From: Hyphomonadaceae bacterium
GTDB lineage: Bacteria > Pseudomonadota > Alphaproteobacteria > Caulobacterales > Aquidulcibacteraceae
Length of the DNA stretch: 40,505 bases
Direction: 5' to 3'
Assembly: GCA_021731815.1 (NCBI GenBank)
Contig: JAKFWO010000012.1
Span: forward strand, 1 to 40,505
Part shown: one piece after another, positions 9,091 to 18,724 of the stretch
Numbering within the stretch: the stretch's first letter is position 1
Layout: each line of letters starts with the position of its first letter
Notes under the pieces: model-generated
Told to the model about the DNA's origin: nothing
The model's input: only the letters and a program-made list of their open reading frames with translations
Database searches by the model: none
Translations under genes and position numbers: made by a program

Positions 9091-10053
9091 ATGGAGCGCA
9101 GCTTTGAAACCCTGATCGGCGTGCTGAAGGCGGCGGCGGAGCCCACCCGGCTACGTGCCCTCGCGCTGCTGCGCGGCGGGGAACTCAGCGTCGGGGAACT
9201 GACGCAAATCCTCGGCCTGTCCCAGCCGCGCCTGTCCCAGCACATGAAATTGCTGACTTTGGCAGGGCTGGTCGAGCGTTTGCCGGAAGGTGCCTGGGTA
9301 TTTTACCGCCTCGCGCCCGATGGTTCCACCCGCGCGATGGCCGAAACGATTTTCAGCTTTTTCCCGGAAAGCGATTCCATTCTGGCGCGCGATGAGGAGC
9401 GGCTTGCCGAAGCCCGTGCCCAACGCCGCGCCGCAGCGCAGGCCTATTTCGAACACGCCGCGGGGGAATGGGACCGCCTCCGTGCCGAATTCTATCCGGG
9501 CGTCGATATGGAAGAAGCGATCCGCGCGGCCGTCGGCCCCGGCCCCTTCGATTTCATGGTCGATCTGGGCACCGGCACCGGCAGGCTGCTCGAGGCCTTT
9601 GGCGACCGTGTCAAGGCGGCCGAGGGGATCGACCTCTCCCATCCCATGCTCCAGATCGCGCGCGCCAATCTCGAAGCGGCCGGCCTGTCCCGTTTGCGGG
9701 TGCGCAAGGGCGATATCCTCGATCTGCCGCTCGCCGATGAATGCGCGGACCTCGTGACCATGCAACAGGTGCTGCATTATCTCGACCAGCCCCAAAGGGC
9801 GGTGGCCGAGGCGCTGCGTATCGCCAAGCCGGGCGCGACCATCGCCATCGCCGATTTCGGCCGCCATGAATTCGAGGCCCTGCGCACCGAACACGCTCAT
9901 CGCCGGCTCGGCTTCAATGACGAGGAAATCGACAATTGGGCCCGGGCTGCGGGTGGCAGCAAGGTGACGCGCTGCCGGCTCGCCGAGCCTGCGGGGCAGT
10001 CGGGGGCACCGCCGGTGCTGATCTGGACCATTGTCAAGGCAGCGCGGCCATGA
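9091..10053 (+). CDS. ArsR-family regulator fused to a SAM-dependent methyltransferase
   Basis: The 320-residue protein has an ArsR winged helix (about 1-85; recognition region LGLSQPRLSQHMKLLTLAGLVE split over 41-63), a linker, and a class I methyltransferase domain (from about 115; SAM loop VDLGTGTG at 157-164, LHYLDQP further on). It lacks an ArsR metal-binding ELCVCDL motif (ELSVGEL instead), so it is unlikely to sense metal. This architecture next to metF and metH is known in Alphaproteobacteria, and SahR-type ArsR proteins sense S-adenosylhomocysteine. I infer that the domain senses SAM or SAH and represses this operon through the palindrome at 9067-9084. It overlaps metF by four bases (ATGA). 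Confidence 0.88.
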   Translation: MERSFETLIGVLKAAAEPTRLRALALLRGGELSVGELTQILGLSQPRLSQHMKLLTLAGLVERLPEGAWVFYRLAPDGSTRAMAETIFSFFPESDSILARDEERLAEARAQRRAAAQAYFEHAAGEWDRLRAEFYPGVDMEEAIRAAVGPGPFDFMVDLGTGTGRLLEAFGDRVKAAEGIDLSHPMLQIARANLEAAGLSRLRVRKGDILDLPLADECADLVTMQQVLHYLDQPQRAVAEALRIAKPGATIAIADFGRHEFEALRTEHAHRRLGFNDEEIDNWARAAGGSKVTRCRLAEPAGQSGAPPVLIWTIVKAARP

Positions 10054-10970
10054 GCACTCTTCCCCCCGCCCCCGACATTTCCATATCCTTCGAATTCTTT
10101 CCGCCGAAAAGCGAGGAAGCGGAGGCCCAATTATGGCGGACCATTGCTGCGCTCGAACCCTTTGCCCCGCGCTTTGTGTCGGTGACCTATGGGGCCGGCG
10201 GCTCGACCCGCGAACGCACCCACCGGACGCTGACGCGCATCAGGCAGGAAACCGGGCTCGAACCGGCCGCCCATCTCACCTGTATCGGGGCGGGGCGCGC
10301 GGAAATCCTCGACATTGCCGACCAATATTGGGCGAATGGCGTGCGCCACATCGTGGCCCTGCGCGGCGATCCTCCGGGTGGGCCGGGGGAAGATTTTGTG
10401 GGCGCGGCCGACGGCTTTGCCAATGCCACCGAACTCACAGCGGGACTATGCGCAGCACATCCGTTTGAAATCAGCGTCGCCTGCTATCCGGAGGGCCATC
10501 CCGAAAGCCCCTCGTTCGCCCATGACATCGCTGTGCTGAAGGCCAAGCAGGATGCGGGCGCGACGCGCGCCATCACCCAGTTCTTCTTTTCGATCGAGCC
10601 GGTTCTGCGCTTTGTCGATGCCGCGCGCCGGGCGGGGATTACCATCCCGATCGTGCCGGGCATCATGCTCCAGCCCAATTTCGCCGGGCTGTCGCGCATG
10701 GCGAAATTATGTGGTGCCACGATGCCCGACCAGATCGCGGCGGCGTTTCACGGGCTCGAGGCCGATCCTGAGGCGCGGATGCTGGTGGCCGCCACGATCG
10801 CGGCTGAAATCGCAGTCAAATTGCGCGCCGAAGGCTTTGCGGATTTCCATTTCTACACGCTCAACCGCCGGGAACTGGCGGCCGCGCTCTGCCGGTTGCT
10901 GGGCCGGCGCATGAAACCGACCGGGACGGCGGACGTCACAGCCAAACCTGCAACCCGGCAAACAGGATGA
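10050..10970 (+). CDS. metF: Methylenetetrahydrofolate reductase
   Basis: It reduces 5,10-methylene-THF to 5-methyl-THF, the methyl donor for MetH, with FAD as cofactor. The 306-residue product has the family markers FEFFPPKSEE near the N-terminus, SVTYGAGGSTR, HLTCIGAGR, LRGDPPGGP and ITQFFFSIEPVLRFV, and it is a single catalytic TIM barrel without the eukaryotic regulatory domain. The start at 10050 overlaps the stop of the ArsR-methyltransferase gene, and its own end overlaps the start of the next gene (10967), so all are translationally coupled. Earlier in-frame starts would lie inside the upstream gene and are unlikely. Confidence 0.96.
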   Translation: MSTLPPAPDISISFEFFPPKSEEAEAQLWRTIAALEPFAPRFVSVTYGAGGSTRERTHRTLTRIRQETGLEPAAHLTCIGAGRAEILDIADQYWANGVRHIVALRGDPPGGPGEDFVGAADGFANATELTAGLCAAHPFEISVACYPEGHPESPSFAHDIAVLKAKQDAGATRAITQFFFSIEPVLRFVDAARRAGITIPIVPGIMLQPNFAGLSRMAKLCGATMPDQIAAAFHGLEADPEARMLVAATIAAEIAVKLRAEGFADFHFYTLNRRELAAALCRLLGRRMKPTGTADVTAKPATRQTG

Positions 10971-12043
10971 AACCGATGACCGAAGGAATTGCGGAGCGAC
11001 TCGCTGCGATCGCTGCGTCGCGGATCCTGATCCTCGATGGCGGGTTCGGTACCGAATTGCAGCGCCTCGGGCTCGGGGAAGCCGATTACCGCAATGCCGA
11101 TCTCGCCGGGCATGAAGCGCCACTCAAGGGCAATCACGATATCCTTGCGCTGACCAGACCTGATGTCCTGCGCAATCTTCACGATTCCTATTTCGCGGCG
11201 GGTGCGGATTTTGCCAGCACCAATACGTTCAGCGCGACGGCAATCGCCCAGGCCGAATATGGCCTCGCCGGATCTGCGCCCCGCATCGCTCTGGAAGCTG
11301 CCCGCATCGCCCGGGAATCGGCCGATGAATGGAGCCGCAAAACACCCGCCCAGCCCCGCTTCGTCGCCGGCTCGATCGGCCCGCTCAACAAGACCCTGTC
11401 GCTGTCGCCCGATGTCAATGACCCGGCATTCCGCGCCGTGGATTTCGACGATGTCTACACGGCCTATGCCGAACAGATCCGCGCGCTGGCAGATGGCGGG
11501 GCGGATGTGCTGCTGCTGGAAACCGTGTTCGATACGCTCAATGCCAAGGCAGCGATCAAGGCCGCGCTCGATCTGTTCGAGGGCCCGCTCGATCCCATGC
11601 CGCTATGGATCTCCGGCACGATCACCGACCGCTCCGGGCGGACATTGTCGGGACAGACGGTCGAGGCCTTCTGGCATTCGATCCGCCATGCCGAACCCTT
11701 TGCCGTCGGGCTCAATTGCGCGCTCGGGGCCGATCTGATGCGGCCCTTCATCGTAGAACTGGCGCAAATCGCCGACACGCTGGTCTCGGCCTATCCCAAT
11801 GCCGGCCTGCCCAATTCCATGGGCGAATATGACGAGGGACCCGGCGAAACCTGTGCCCATCTCGCAAGCTGGGCCCGCGAAGGGCTCGTGAATATTCTGG
11901 GCGGATGTTGCGGCACGACTCCTCACCACATCGCCCATATCGCGAAGGCGGCAGCGCAGATCGCGCCACGCGAAATTCCCCGCAAGCCGGCGGCGCTGCG
12001 ACTTTCGGGCCTTGAGCCCTTTACCTCGCTTGCAGCCCTGTGA
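10967..12043 (+). CDS. metH: Methionine synthase, homocysteine-binding half (split MetH)
   Basis: This 358-residue protein is the homocysteine S-methyltransferase module of cobalamin-dependent methionine synthase. It shows [12 protein letters not shown] near the N-terminus, ADFASTNTF, and the zinc-binding [10 protein letters not shown] at the C-terminus; an upstream cysteine in VGLNCALG supplies the third zinc ligand. In many bacteria this is the first quarter of one large MetH; here it is a separate gene, followed after 51 bp by the folate/B12/activation part. The split form occurs in several alphaproteobacterial groups. It overlaps metF by four bases. A stand-alone homocysteine methyltransferase is possible in principle, but the next gene lacks this module, so the two must act together. 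Confidence 0.93.
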   Translation: MKPMTEGIAERLAAIAASRILILDGGFGTELQRLGLGEADYRNADLAGHEAPLKGNHDILALTRPDVLRNLHDSYFAAGADFASTNTFSATAIAQAEYGLAGSAPRIALEAARIARESADEWSRKTPAQPRFVAGSIGPLNKTLSLSPDVNDPAFRAVDFDDVYTAYAEQIRALADGGADVLLLETVFDTLNAKAAIKAALDLFEGPLDPMPLWISGTITDRSGRTLSGQTVEAFWHSIRHAEPFAVGLNCALGADLMRPFIVELAQIADTLVSAYPNAGLPNSMGEYDEGPGETCAHLASWAREGLVNILGGCCGTTPHHIAHIAKAAAQIAPREIPRKPAALRLSGLEPFTSLAAL

Positions 12044-12094
12044 GCCTTGCTCTGCCTCCGTTCCGCCAATATCGCCTGTGAAAAAGCGCCCCGA

Positions 12095-14737
12095 ATGACA
12101 TTTGCGAATTTCATCAATATTGGCGAGCGGACCAATGTCACCGGCTCTGCCCGGTTTCGCAAGCTGATCGAGGCCGGCGATTATCCGGAAGCCTTGCGCA
12201 TCGCGCGCGCCCAGATCGAGGCCGGTGCCCAAATCATCGACGTCAATATGGATGAGGGTCTGCTCGATTCGACCAAAGCGATGACCACCTTCATGAAGCT
12301 GATCGCCAGCGAACCCGATATCGCGCGGGCGCCGATCATGATCGACAGCTCGAAATGGGAGGTGATCGAGGCCGGCCTGAAATGCGTGCAGGGCAAGGCC
12401 ATCGTCAATTCGATCTCGCTGAAGGAAGGCGAGGCGATCTTTCTCGAACAGGCGAAGGCCGTGCGCCGTTACGGGGCGGCCGCCGTAATCATGGCCTTTG
12501 ACGAACAGGGTCAGGCCGACAGCGTGGAGCGCAAATTCGACATCTGCGCGCGCGCCTTCCGCCTGCTGACCACCAAAGCGCGTTTCCCGGCCGAGGACAT
12601 CATCTTTGACCCGAACATCTTTGCGGTCGCGACCGGAATCGAGGAACATAATGACTACGCCCAGGCATTTTTCGAGGCCGTGCGGCTGATCAAGCATCAC
12701 TTGCCGGTGGCGCGGACCTCGGGCGGGGTGTCCAATGTCAGCTTCGCCTTTCGCGGCAACGAGCCGGTCCGCCGGGCCATGCATTCGGTCTTTCTTTACC
12801 ACGCCATTCGCGCCGGGCTCGATATGGGCATCGTCAATGCCGGCGATCTGCCGGTCTATGACGAGATCGATCCCGAATTGCGGCAATTGGCCGAGGACGT
12901 CATCCTCAACCGCGATCCGGGTGCCACCGAACGCCTTGTCGCTGCCGCACCCAAATTCAAGGGCCAGAAGCCCGCCGACAAGGCAGAGGATCATGTGTGG
13001 CGCGGCCTGCCGGTGGCCGATCGTCTCGCTTATGCCCTCGTCCACGGGCTCAATGAGTTTGTCGTGGCGGATACGGAGGAAGTGCGGCTCCTCGCGCGGT
13101 CCCCGCTCGATGTCATCGAAGGCCCGCTGATGGCGGGCATGAACAAGGTCGGCGACCTGTTTGGCGCGGGGAAAATGTTCCTGCCCCAGGTCGTCAAATC
13201 GGCGCGCGTCATGAAACAGGCGGTCGCCCATCTCATTCCCTTCATCGAAGCGGAAAAGGAAAAAAGCGGACTGGCGCAGTCATCGCGCGGCAAAATCGTG
13301 CTCGCCACCGTGAAGGGTGATGTCCATGACATCGGCAAAAACATTGTCGGCGTGGTGCTGCAATGCAATGGCTATGACATTATCGATCTCGGCGTGATGG
13401 TGCCGGGCGAGCGCATCCTCGAGGCCGCGCGCGAACATGGTGCCGACATGATCGGCCTGTCGGGTCTGATCACGCCAAGCCTTGACGAAATGGCCCAATT
13501 CGCCGCCGCCATGACCCGGGCGGGGCTCGATCTGCCGCTGCTGATCGGTGGGGCGACCACCTCGCGCACCCATACGGCGGTCCGGATCGAGCCGGCCTAT
13601 TCCGCAGGCCCCGTGATCCATGTGAATGATGCCTCGCGCGCGGTCGGCGTGGTCGGCGCGCTGATGAATCCCGCCGAGCGTGAAGGCTTCTGGCAGGCCG
13701 CGAAAACCGAATTGGCGGATGCGCGCGCGGCCTATGCCCGCGGCCGCGAGACCCGGACGCGACTACCACTGGCCGAAGCCCGCAAGCGCCGCTTCGTTCC
13801 GGACTGGCAGCGCCACCCGCCGGTGATTCCGGCGCGTCCCGGCGTGCATGCGATCGCGCCCTGGCCGCTCGCGGATCTCGTTCCCTGTATCGACTGGACT
13901 CCCTTTTTCTCCTCCTGGGATCTGGCGGGAGCCTATCCCGCCATTCTGACCGATGATGTGGTCGGCCCGGCCGCACGCACCTTGTTCGACGACGCCGGGG
14001 TCATGCTCGCCAAAATGATCGCCGAGGGCCAGATCGAGGCACGGGCGGTTTTCGGCTTCTGGCCGGCCGCTGCCGAGGGCGATGACATCGTGGTGTTTGC
14101 CGACGATACGCGCCGCACCGGGATTGGCCGGTTTCACACCTTGCGCCAGCAGATCGACAAGGCGGGACCCGCTTATGCGCTGGCCGATTTCGTCGCACCG
14201 CTGGCAAGTGGCATTGCCGATCATGTCGGCGGGTTTTGCGTGACGGCGGGCATTGGCGAGGATGCCCGATCCTCGGCACTCATCGCGGCCAATGACGATT
14301 ACGGCGCGATCCTCGGCAAGGCGCTGTGCGACCGGCTGGCGGAGGCTCTCGCCGAGCGTCTGCACCAAAGGGTGCGGCGCGAATTCTGGGGTCATGCGCC
14401 GGACGAGGCCCTGTCGCCATCCGACCTCATCGCGGGGAAATATCAGGGCATCCGCCCCGCACCCGGCTATCCCGCCCAGCCCGACCACACGGAAAAGGCG
14501 ACCCTGTTCCGCCTGCTGGACGCCGAAGCCCGGATCGGGGTGCAGCTGACCGAAAGCTTCGCCATGCACCCGGCGGCTTCGGTGTCGGGCCTCTACCTCG
14601 CCCATCCGGAATCGATTTATTTCGGCGTGGGGCGGATCGGGCGCGATCAGGTCACAGACTATGCGCAGCGCAAGGCCTGGCCGCCGGCGACCGCCGAGCA
14701 ATGGCTGCGCCCGATCCTCGCTTATGAGCCGGAATAA
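12095..14737 (+). CDS. metH: Methionine synthase, folate/B12/activation half (split MetH)
   Basis: The 880-residue protein has the remaining MetH modules in order: pterin-binding barrel ([18 protein letters not shown], 1 to about 260), the cobalamin cap (about 300-395), the Rossmann B12 domain with the cobalt ligand His411 in [12 protein letters not shown] and the SGL and GG(A)TTS loops, and the reactivation domain (about 560-880, ending with [18 protein letters not shown] and [11 protein letters not shown]). It transfers methyl from methyl-THF through cobalamin to homocysteine bound by the preceding protein. ATG 12095 is preferred; a TTG at 12047 would add 16 residues without family resemblance. 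No B12 riboswitch is seen ahead of it. The gene ends the operon. Confidence 0.94.
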   Translation: MTFANFINIGERTNVTGSARFRKLIEAGDYPEALRIARAQIEAGAQIIDVNMDEGLLDSTKAMTTFMKLIASEPDIARAPIMIDSSKWEVIEAGLKCVQGKAIVNSISLKEGEAIFLEQAKAVRRYGAAAVIMAFDEQGQADSVERKFDICARAFRLLTTKARFPAEDIIFDPNIFAVATGIEEHNDYAQAFFEAVRLIKHHLPVARTSGGVSNVSFAFRGNEPVRRAMHSVFLYHAIRAGLDMGIVNAGDLPVYDEIDPELRQLAEDVILNRDPGATERLVAAAPKFKGQKPADKAEDHVWRGLPVADRLAYALVHGLNEFVVADTEEVRLLARSPLDVIEGPLMAGMNKVGDLFGAGKMFLPQVVKSARVMKQAVAHLIPFIEAEKEKSGLAQSSRGKIVLATVKGDVHDIGKNIVGVVLQCNGYDIIDLGVMVPGERILEAAREHGADMIGLSGLITPSLDEMAQFAAAMTRAGLDLPLLIGGATTSRTHTAVRIEPAYSAGPVIHVNDASRAVGVVGALMNPAEREGFWQAAKTELADARAAYARGRETRTRLPLAEARKRRFVPDWQRHPPVIPARPGVHAIAPWPLADLVPCIDWTPFFSSWDLAGAYPAILTDDVVGPAARTLFDDAGVMLAKMIAEGQIEARAVFGFWPAAAEGDDIVVFADDTRRTGIGRFHTLRQQIDKAGPAYALADFVAPLASGIADHVGGFCVTAGIGEDARSSALIAANDDYGAILGKALCDRLAEALAERLHQRVRREFWGHAPDEALSPSDLIAGKYQGIRPAPGYPAQPDHTEKATLFRLLDAEARIGVQLTESFAMHPAASVSGLYLAHPESIYFGVGRIGRDQVTDYAQRKAWPPATAEQWLRPILAYEPE

Positions 14738-14768
14738 GCCGGGCGAGCCTCCGGGGGAGTTTCGCGCG

Positions 14769-16922
14769 TCAGCGACCGGCAGTCGCCGGCTGGGGTCCCG
14801 ATGATGATGCTGCGGCAGCCGGCTCAGCAGGCACTTTGGCGGCAAGATGTTGGGCGAGAAAACGCTCGGTATGTTCGAGCAGCGCAATCCGCGTTTCCCC
14901 GATCGACAACCAATGGTCGTCTCCGTTCAGCTCGATCAGGGTAACGGGCTTGCCGGCCGCCTTGAGGCGTCGTTCCATCAGCCGCGATTGCTCGACATTG
15001 ACGACGGTGTCTTCCTTGCCATGAAGCAAAAGGATCGGTGCCCGTGCCGCATCCGCGTGCCGGGCGGGCGATATCGCCTTGATCCGGTCGGCATCGGCCG
15101 CCGGGTCACCAATCGACAATTTCCAGTAATCCACGGTCGAAGATTCTCTGCCGTTCCGCTCAACCGCCCGGGAAAGCATTCCCAGTGGATCGGAGACCCC
15201 GGCGATACTGATCGCGCAGGAATATAATTCGGGCGTCAGCGTGGCACCCGCCAGTGCGGCATAACCACCATAGCTCGCGCCCATGATACAAATGCGTTCC
15301 GGATCTGCGATGCCCGCGCGGATGAGCGCTTTCACCCCGTCCGTAACATCATTTTGCATTACGCCGCCCCATTCCCGCCAGCCAGCGCGTTCCCAGGTTC
15401 GGCCAAATCCCTTGGATCCCCGAAAATTCGGTTGCAAAACAGCATAGCCGCGCGAGGCCAGAAATTCAGCGATGAAATCGAACTCGAGATGATCGCGCGC
15501 TGCCGGACCACCATGCGGAAACACGACCATCGGAAGCTTCTTGCCGGGAACACCGGCGGGCAAGGTAAGATAAGCAGGGATTCCAACCTTGTCGCGCGCC
15601 TTGTACTTGATGGCCTGACGCTCACCCAACTCGATATTCATCAGTTCTGGATATTGAGAGGTAATGAAAATCAATTTCTGAGCGGTACGGTCATACAGAT
15701 AATAGGCCGGGACCCCATTATCCGCTTCACCCTCGACAAGAAATTTCGACTTTTCCTTATCCCAGGACACAAGTGAAAATGAAGCGCCATTAAAAAATTT
15801 TCCGATCACCTTCCGGGTTTCGATCAGGTCATTGTCGAAAAACACCTGTTTTTCCTCATCGGTGTTCAGCAATACGCCGACAATCGTGTGAGACGCTGGA
15901 TCAATTATTGCGCCAGAAAACTCCACCCCAGGTATTTCAAAACGCTTTTTTGGAGTAAGGTTTTTTCGATCATAGGTCAGCAAGGACGGAAAATCTGTAC
16001 CTTGCTCTGCTTCGACAGATACAAATTCCCCCGTTCCATCAATCAAACGCGAAAAGAAAGGATTTCCACCTGTGAGTCCTTGCCGTTTGATTGCAGAACG
16101 CCAATTAGATCCTTCCTTGACAAAGAATTCGAAGGTGTTGTTGGCATCGGATTCATCAACCCGCGCAACCACTTCGCCATTTTCATCAAGAACATATTCG
16201 CGCGTCTTGCTGTTTCCGTGGTGGCGAAGCACCATCCGGCCTGTCGTCAAATTCACATCATAAAGATTATACACTCTGGTGCTGGTTTCGACTTCAAAAG
16301 CAGCCATCGGAATCGTGCGCTCGGTCGACTTCAGGGTTTCGTCAATCCGTTTCGACCAAACTGTGAATGCTGTATTGAGCCAGGACGATTCAAAATCATG
16401 GCCAAGCATTACCTGATCTTTTCCATCCAACGAAACCGAAATGAACCGATAATATTCCCTCAAACCAGTTCGATTCGATGAATTGACTCCAATCTGACCT
16501 TTAAACGGATTAACTGCTTCGCTCATTTCAACCAGAACCCGATCATTCGCAGGAAACACCACCCTCCGAACCTTTCCTCCCTCTGGTCCCACTCTAACGC
16601 TACCAACCGGCTTCAGATCAGGGATGGACAGGAAAATGGCTCCCCGGTTCTCACCTGTGGCCATGATCAGCGCCACATGCTTGCCGTCGGGAGAGACCGC
16701 ACCACTGGAAACCATGGGAAGCTTGCCATAAACATTTGCGGGGAGTGGAGCCTTGCCGGAATTTTCTTCGGCAAGCGCCATTGGCACCAGGCCAGGCCCG
16801 AGGATAATCATCAGCGCAAGGCAGCCTGCGGCCGCCTTTCGCCAGACGCTCCGGTTTTCGCGTCGGAGGATTTCCCGCGCATTCACGGAAAACCCGGGAT
16901 TGGCTTGTGGTGTGCGTGCCAT
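14769..16922 (-). CDS. S9-family serine peptidase, exported or membrane-anchored
   Basis: The C-terminal alpha/beta-hydrolase domain has the S9 triad: Ser560 in GASYGGYA, Asp648 in HGKEDTVV and His680 in GDDHW. Ahead of it is a beta-propeller-like region of about 450 residues. The N-terminus (MARTPQANPG...) has a basic stretch and a hydrophobic segment (about 34-50) ending in a possible signal-peptidase site after MALA, so it acts in the periplasm or as a membrane anchor. A TTG start 25 codons earlier is possible. Such enzymes cleave short peptides (dipeptidyl- or acylaminoacyl-peptidase type). It lies 150 bp downstream of the GntR gene on the same strand; a role on muropeptide peptides is inference. 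The propeller part is visibly AT-richer (about 45% GC in sampled lines) than the catalytic part. Confidence 0.88.
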   Translation of the reverse strand: MARTPQANPGFSVNAREILRRENRSVWRKAAAGCLALMIILGPGLVPMALAEENSGKAPLPANVYGKLPMVSSGAVSPDGKHVALIMATGENRGAIFLSIPDLKPVGSVRVGPEGGKVRRVVFPANDRVLVEMSEAVNPFKGQIGVNSSNRTGLREYYRFISVSLDGKDQVMLGHDFESSWLNTAFTVWSKRIDETLKSTERTIPMAAFEVETSTRVYNLYDVNLTTGRMVLRHHGNSKTREYVLDENGEVVARVDESDANNTFEFFVKEGSNWRSAIKRQGLTGGNPFFSRLIDGTGEFVSVEAEQGTDFPSLLTYDRKNLTPKKRFEIPGVEFSGAIIDPASHTIVGVLLNTDEEKQVFFDNDLIETRKVIGKFFNGASFSLVSWDKEKSKFLVEGEADNGVPAYYLYDRTAQKLIFITSQYPELMNIELGERQAIKYKARDKVGIPAYLTLPAGVPGKKLPMVVFPHGGPAARDHLEFDFIAEFLASRGYAVLQPNFRGSKGFGRTWERAGWREWGGVMQNDVTDGVKALIRAGIADPERICIMGASYGGYAALAGATLTPELYSCAISIAGVSDPLGMLSRAVERNGRESSTVDYWKLSIGDPAADADRIKAISPARHADAARAPILLLHGKEDTVVNVEQSRLMERRLKAAGKPVTLIELNGDDHWLSIGETRIALLEHTERFLAQHLAAKVPAEPAAAASSSGPQPATAGR

Positions 16923-17072
16923 GAAATCCACCCATTGGCCGGATTCAAGGAGCGAGCAAATCCGCCCCTTTTCCAATGAAGGTACAGAATGCCTCAATCC
17001 CGATCGGATTCAAGCCATGCAACGCATTTGCCAAAATGAAGCTCCGTTGGTGAAGTCCGCAGCGGAACCCGC

Positions 17073-17819
17073 TCACAATCCCCCCGAAGCCCCACGCAAT
17101 TCACTCACAAATTCATAGCGCTCGCCACGATAGGCCGAGCGGGTGAGTTCAACCGGCCTGCCATCGGCGCGCCGTGTCAGGCGCTCGATGCGCAGAATTT
17201 CGTCGCCTTCCTTGACGCCCAACAGCTTCGCCTCATTGGGTCCCGCAAGGGCTGCCCGAATTTTCTGCCGGCCGCTGACCGGCCGATTGCCCAATTCCGC
17301 CAGCGCCTTGTAAAGCGAGTGCCCAAGGGCTCCGATTTCGGGCAGCATTTCGGCCGGAACCACCGCATTTTCGATGGCGAGCGGCTCGCCATCCGCCATG
17401 CGCACGCGGTTGAGCCGCAATACGCTTTCCTCCCCCTCCAGTTCGAGCAAGCGGGCTTCCTCCTCGCTCGCCACACCCTGCGTCTTCGACACCCATAAGG
17501 TGGTCGTTGTCTCGCCCCGCGCTTCGGCGTCCTCGCTGAAACCGGTGAGCCAGGAACCCGGGGCCTGAATACGCGGGGTGACATAGGTGCCCGAGCCCTG
17601 ACGGCGGGTCAGCATCCCCTCCTCGATCAGCAATTCGATCGCCTTGCGCACCGTCACGCGCGATGCCCCCATCAGGGTGCATAAATCGCGCTCCGAGGGC
17701 AGGGCCTCGCCCGCGACATTCTTGCCTTCGACGATTTGCGTCCGCAGGCTCTGGGCAAGCTGCATATAGATTGGCGAATGGCGATGGGCAGCCCGGGGCT
17801 TGTTGCGGGCCGAATTCAT
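17073..17819 (-). CDS. GntR/HutC-family regulator with UTRA sensor domain
   Basis: The 248-residue protein has a GntR winged helix (about 15-80; LPSERDLCTLMGASRVTVRK) and a UTRA ligand-binding domain (about 95-240; RLNRVRMADGEPLAIEN, then RRADGRPVELTRSAYRGERYEF at the end). HutC-type regulators typically sense sugars, sugar phosphates or histidine-derived ligands. Its start overlaps the stop of murQ by four bases, so it is made with the etherase and probably responds to MurNAc-6-phosphate or GlcNAc-6-phosphate. In enterobacteria the comparable regulator, MurR, is of the RpiR family, so this is a different regulator type for the same job (inference). A candidate operator lies at 23261-23277. 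Confidence 0.93.
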   Translation of the reverse strand: MNSARNKPRAAHRHSPIYMQLAQSLRTQIVEGKNVAGEALPSERDLCTLMGASRVTVRKAIELLIEEGMLTRRQGSGTYVTPRIQAPGSWLTGFSEDAEARGETTTTLWVSKTQGVASEEEARLLELEGEESVLRLNRVRMADGEPLAIENAVVPAEMLPEIGALGHSLYKALAELGNRPVSGRQKIRAALAGPNEAKLLGVKEGDEILRIERLTRRADGRPVELTRSAYRGERYEFVSELRGASGGL

Positions 17820-18724
17820 CGGGGCACCTCCCCATCTGCGTCGAGTGCCGCGTCGAGTGCCGCGCGGAGCGTGCCGCCATGGGCGGCCAGCCGCGCATTG
17901 GCTTCCGCCGGGCTCTTGCCCATGGCGACCAGCACCGCCGCCTTGATATTGCCATCCGTTTGCTCAAGCGCGCACCGGGCCACATCCTCGGGGCAGCCGG
18001 CCAACGAGGCCACCATGGCCTGCGCGCGCGCCAGCAATTTCTCGTTAGAAATCTGCATATCGACCATCAGCCCGCGATAGACGCGCCCGAGACGCAGCAT
18101 GATCGTGGTCGAGAGGATGTTCAGGATCGCCTTTTGCGCGGTTCCCGCCTTCATGCGGGTCGAGCCCGCGATGATCTCGCTGCCCGTCGCCGCGAGCAGC
18201 CCATATTCGGCCGCCGCCAGAATGGGAGCCCCGGGATTATTGGCCACCGCGATGGTCAGCGCGCCGGCCGCGCGCGCGGAATCGATCACCGCAAGCGTGA
18301 AGGGGGTACGCCCGCTGGCGGCGACGCCGATGACCACATCCCCATGCCCGACCTGTGCCTCGGCCACCGCCATTCGCGCGGCCGGCATGTCGTCTTCGGC
18401 CCCTTCCGCGCTGTGCGACAGGGCCGCGATCCCGCCCGCCAGCAGATGGACGAGGCGCGTATCCGGCCAGCCAAAAGTCGGGCCGAGCTCCACCCCGTCC
18501 TGAACCGCGACCCGGCCCGAGGTCCCGGCACCGGAATAAACGAGCCGCCCGCCCGCCGCGAGCCGCAATGCCGCCGCATCGGCCGCCGCCGCGATCGCCC
18601 CGGTGGTCGCCCGGACTGCGGCCAGTGCCGCCAGCTGCCCGTCAAGCATTGCCTCGACCGCCCTGATCGTCGGCCAGCGGTCGAGATCGACGAAATCGGG
18701 ATCATGATCTTCAGTCGTGGGCAT
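17816..18724 (-). CDS. murQ: N-acetylmuramic acid 6-phosphate etherase
   Basis: MurQ removes the lactyl ether from MurNAc-6-phosphate and gives GlcNAc-6-phosphate, a step in recycling or scavenging peptidoglycan. The 302-residue product has the SIS-domain signature VYSGAGTSGRVAVQDGVELGPTFG, the HSAEGAEDD segment with the catalytic glutamate, GVAASGRTPF, and GSTRMKAGTAQK, all typical of MurQ. The C-terminus has the UBA-like helical region. ATG 18724 is chosen, overlapping the symporter stop by 14 bases; a GTG at 18739 is also possible. No MurNAc kinase (AmgK or AnmK) and no MurP phosphotransferase is visible in the window, so the phosphorylating step must be encoded elsewhere. Confidence 0.95.
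   Translation of the reverse strand: MPTTEDHDPDFVDLDRWPTIRAVEAMLDGQLAALAAVRATTGAIAAAADAAALRLAAGGRLVYSGAGTSGRVAVQDGVELGPTFGWPDTRLVHLLAGGIAALSHSAEGAEDDMPAARMAVAEAQVGHGDVVIGVAASGRTPFTLAVIDSARAAGALTIAVANNPGAPILAAAEYGLLAATGSEIIAGSTRMKAGTAQKAILNILSTTIMLRLGRVYRGLMVDMQISNEKLLARAQAMVASLAGCPEDVARCALEQTDGNIKAAVLVAMGKSPAEANARLAAHGGTLRAALDAALDADGEVPR
17839..17862. repeat. 12-bp tandem duplication inside murQ
   Basis: Two perfect copies of cgtcgagtgccg lie near the 3' end of murQ and encode the repeated ALDA motif in RAALDAALDADG. The duplication is in frame and near the C-terminus, so it should be tolerated. Confidence 0.8.

Noticed and set aside
12044-12094. Cobalamin riboswitch ahead of the second metH gene
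   Set aside because: The 51-base gap is far too short and shows no B12-box sequence.
11603-13231. 542-codon minus-strand frame opposite the metH genes
   Set aside because: It spans the end of one metH gene and the start of the next on the other strand; composition and lack of motifs mark it as an antisense artefact.
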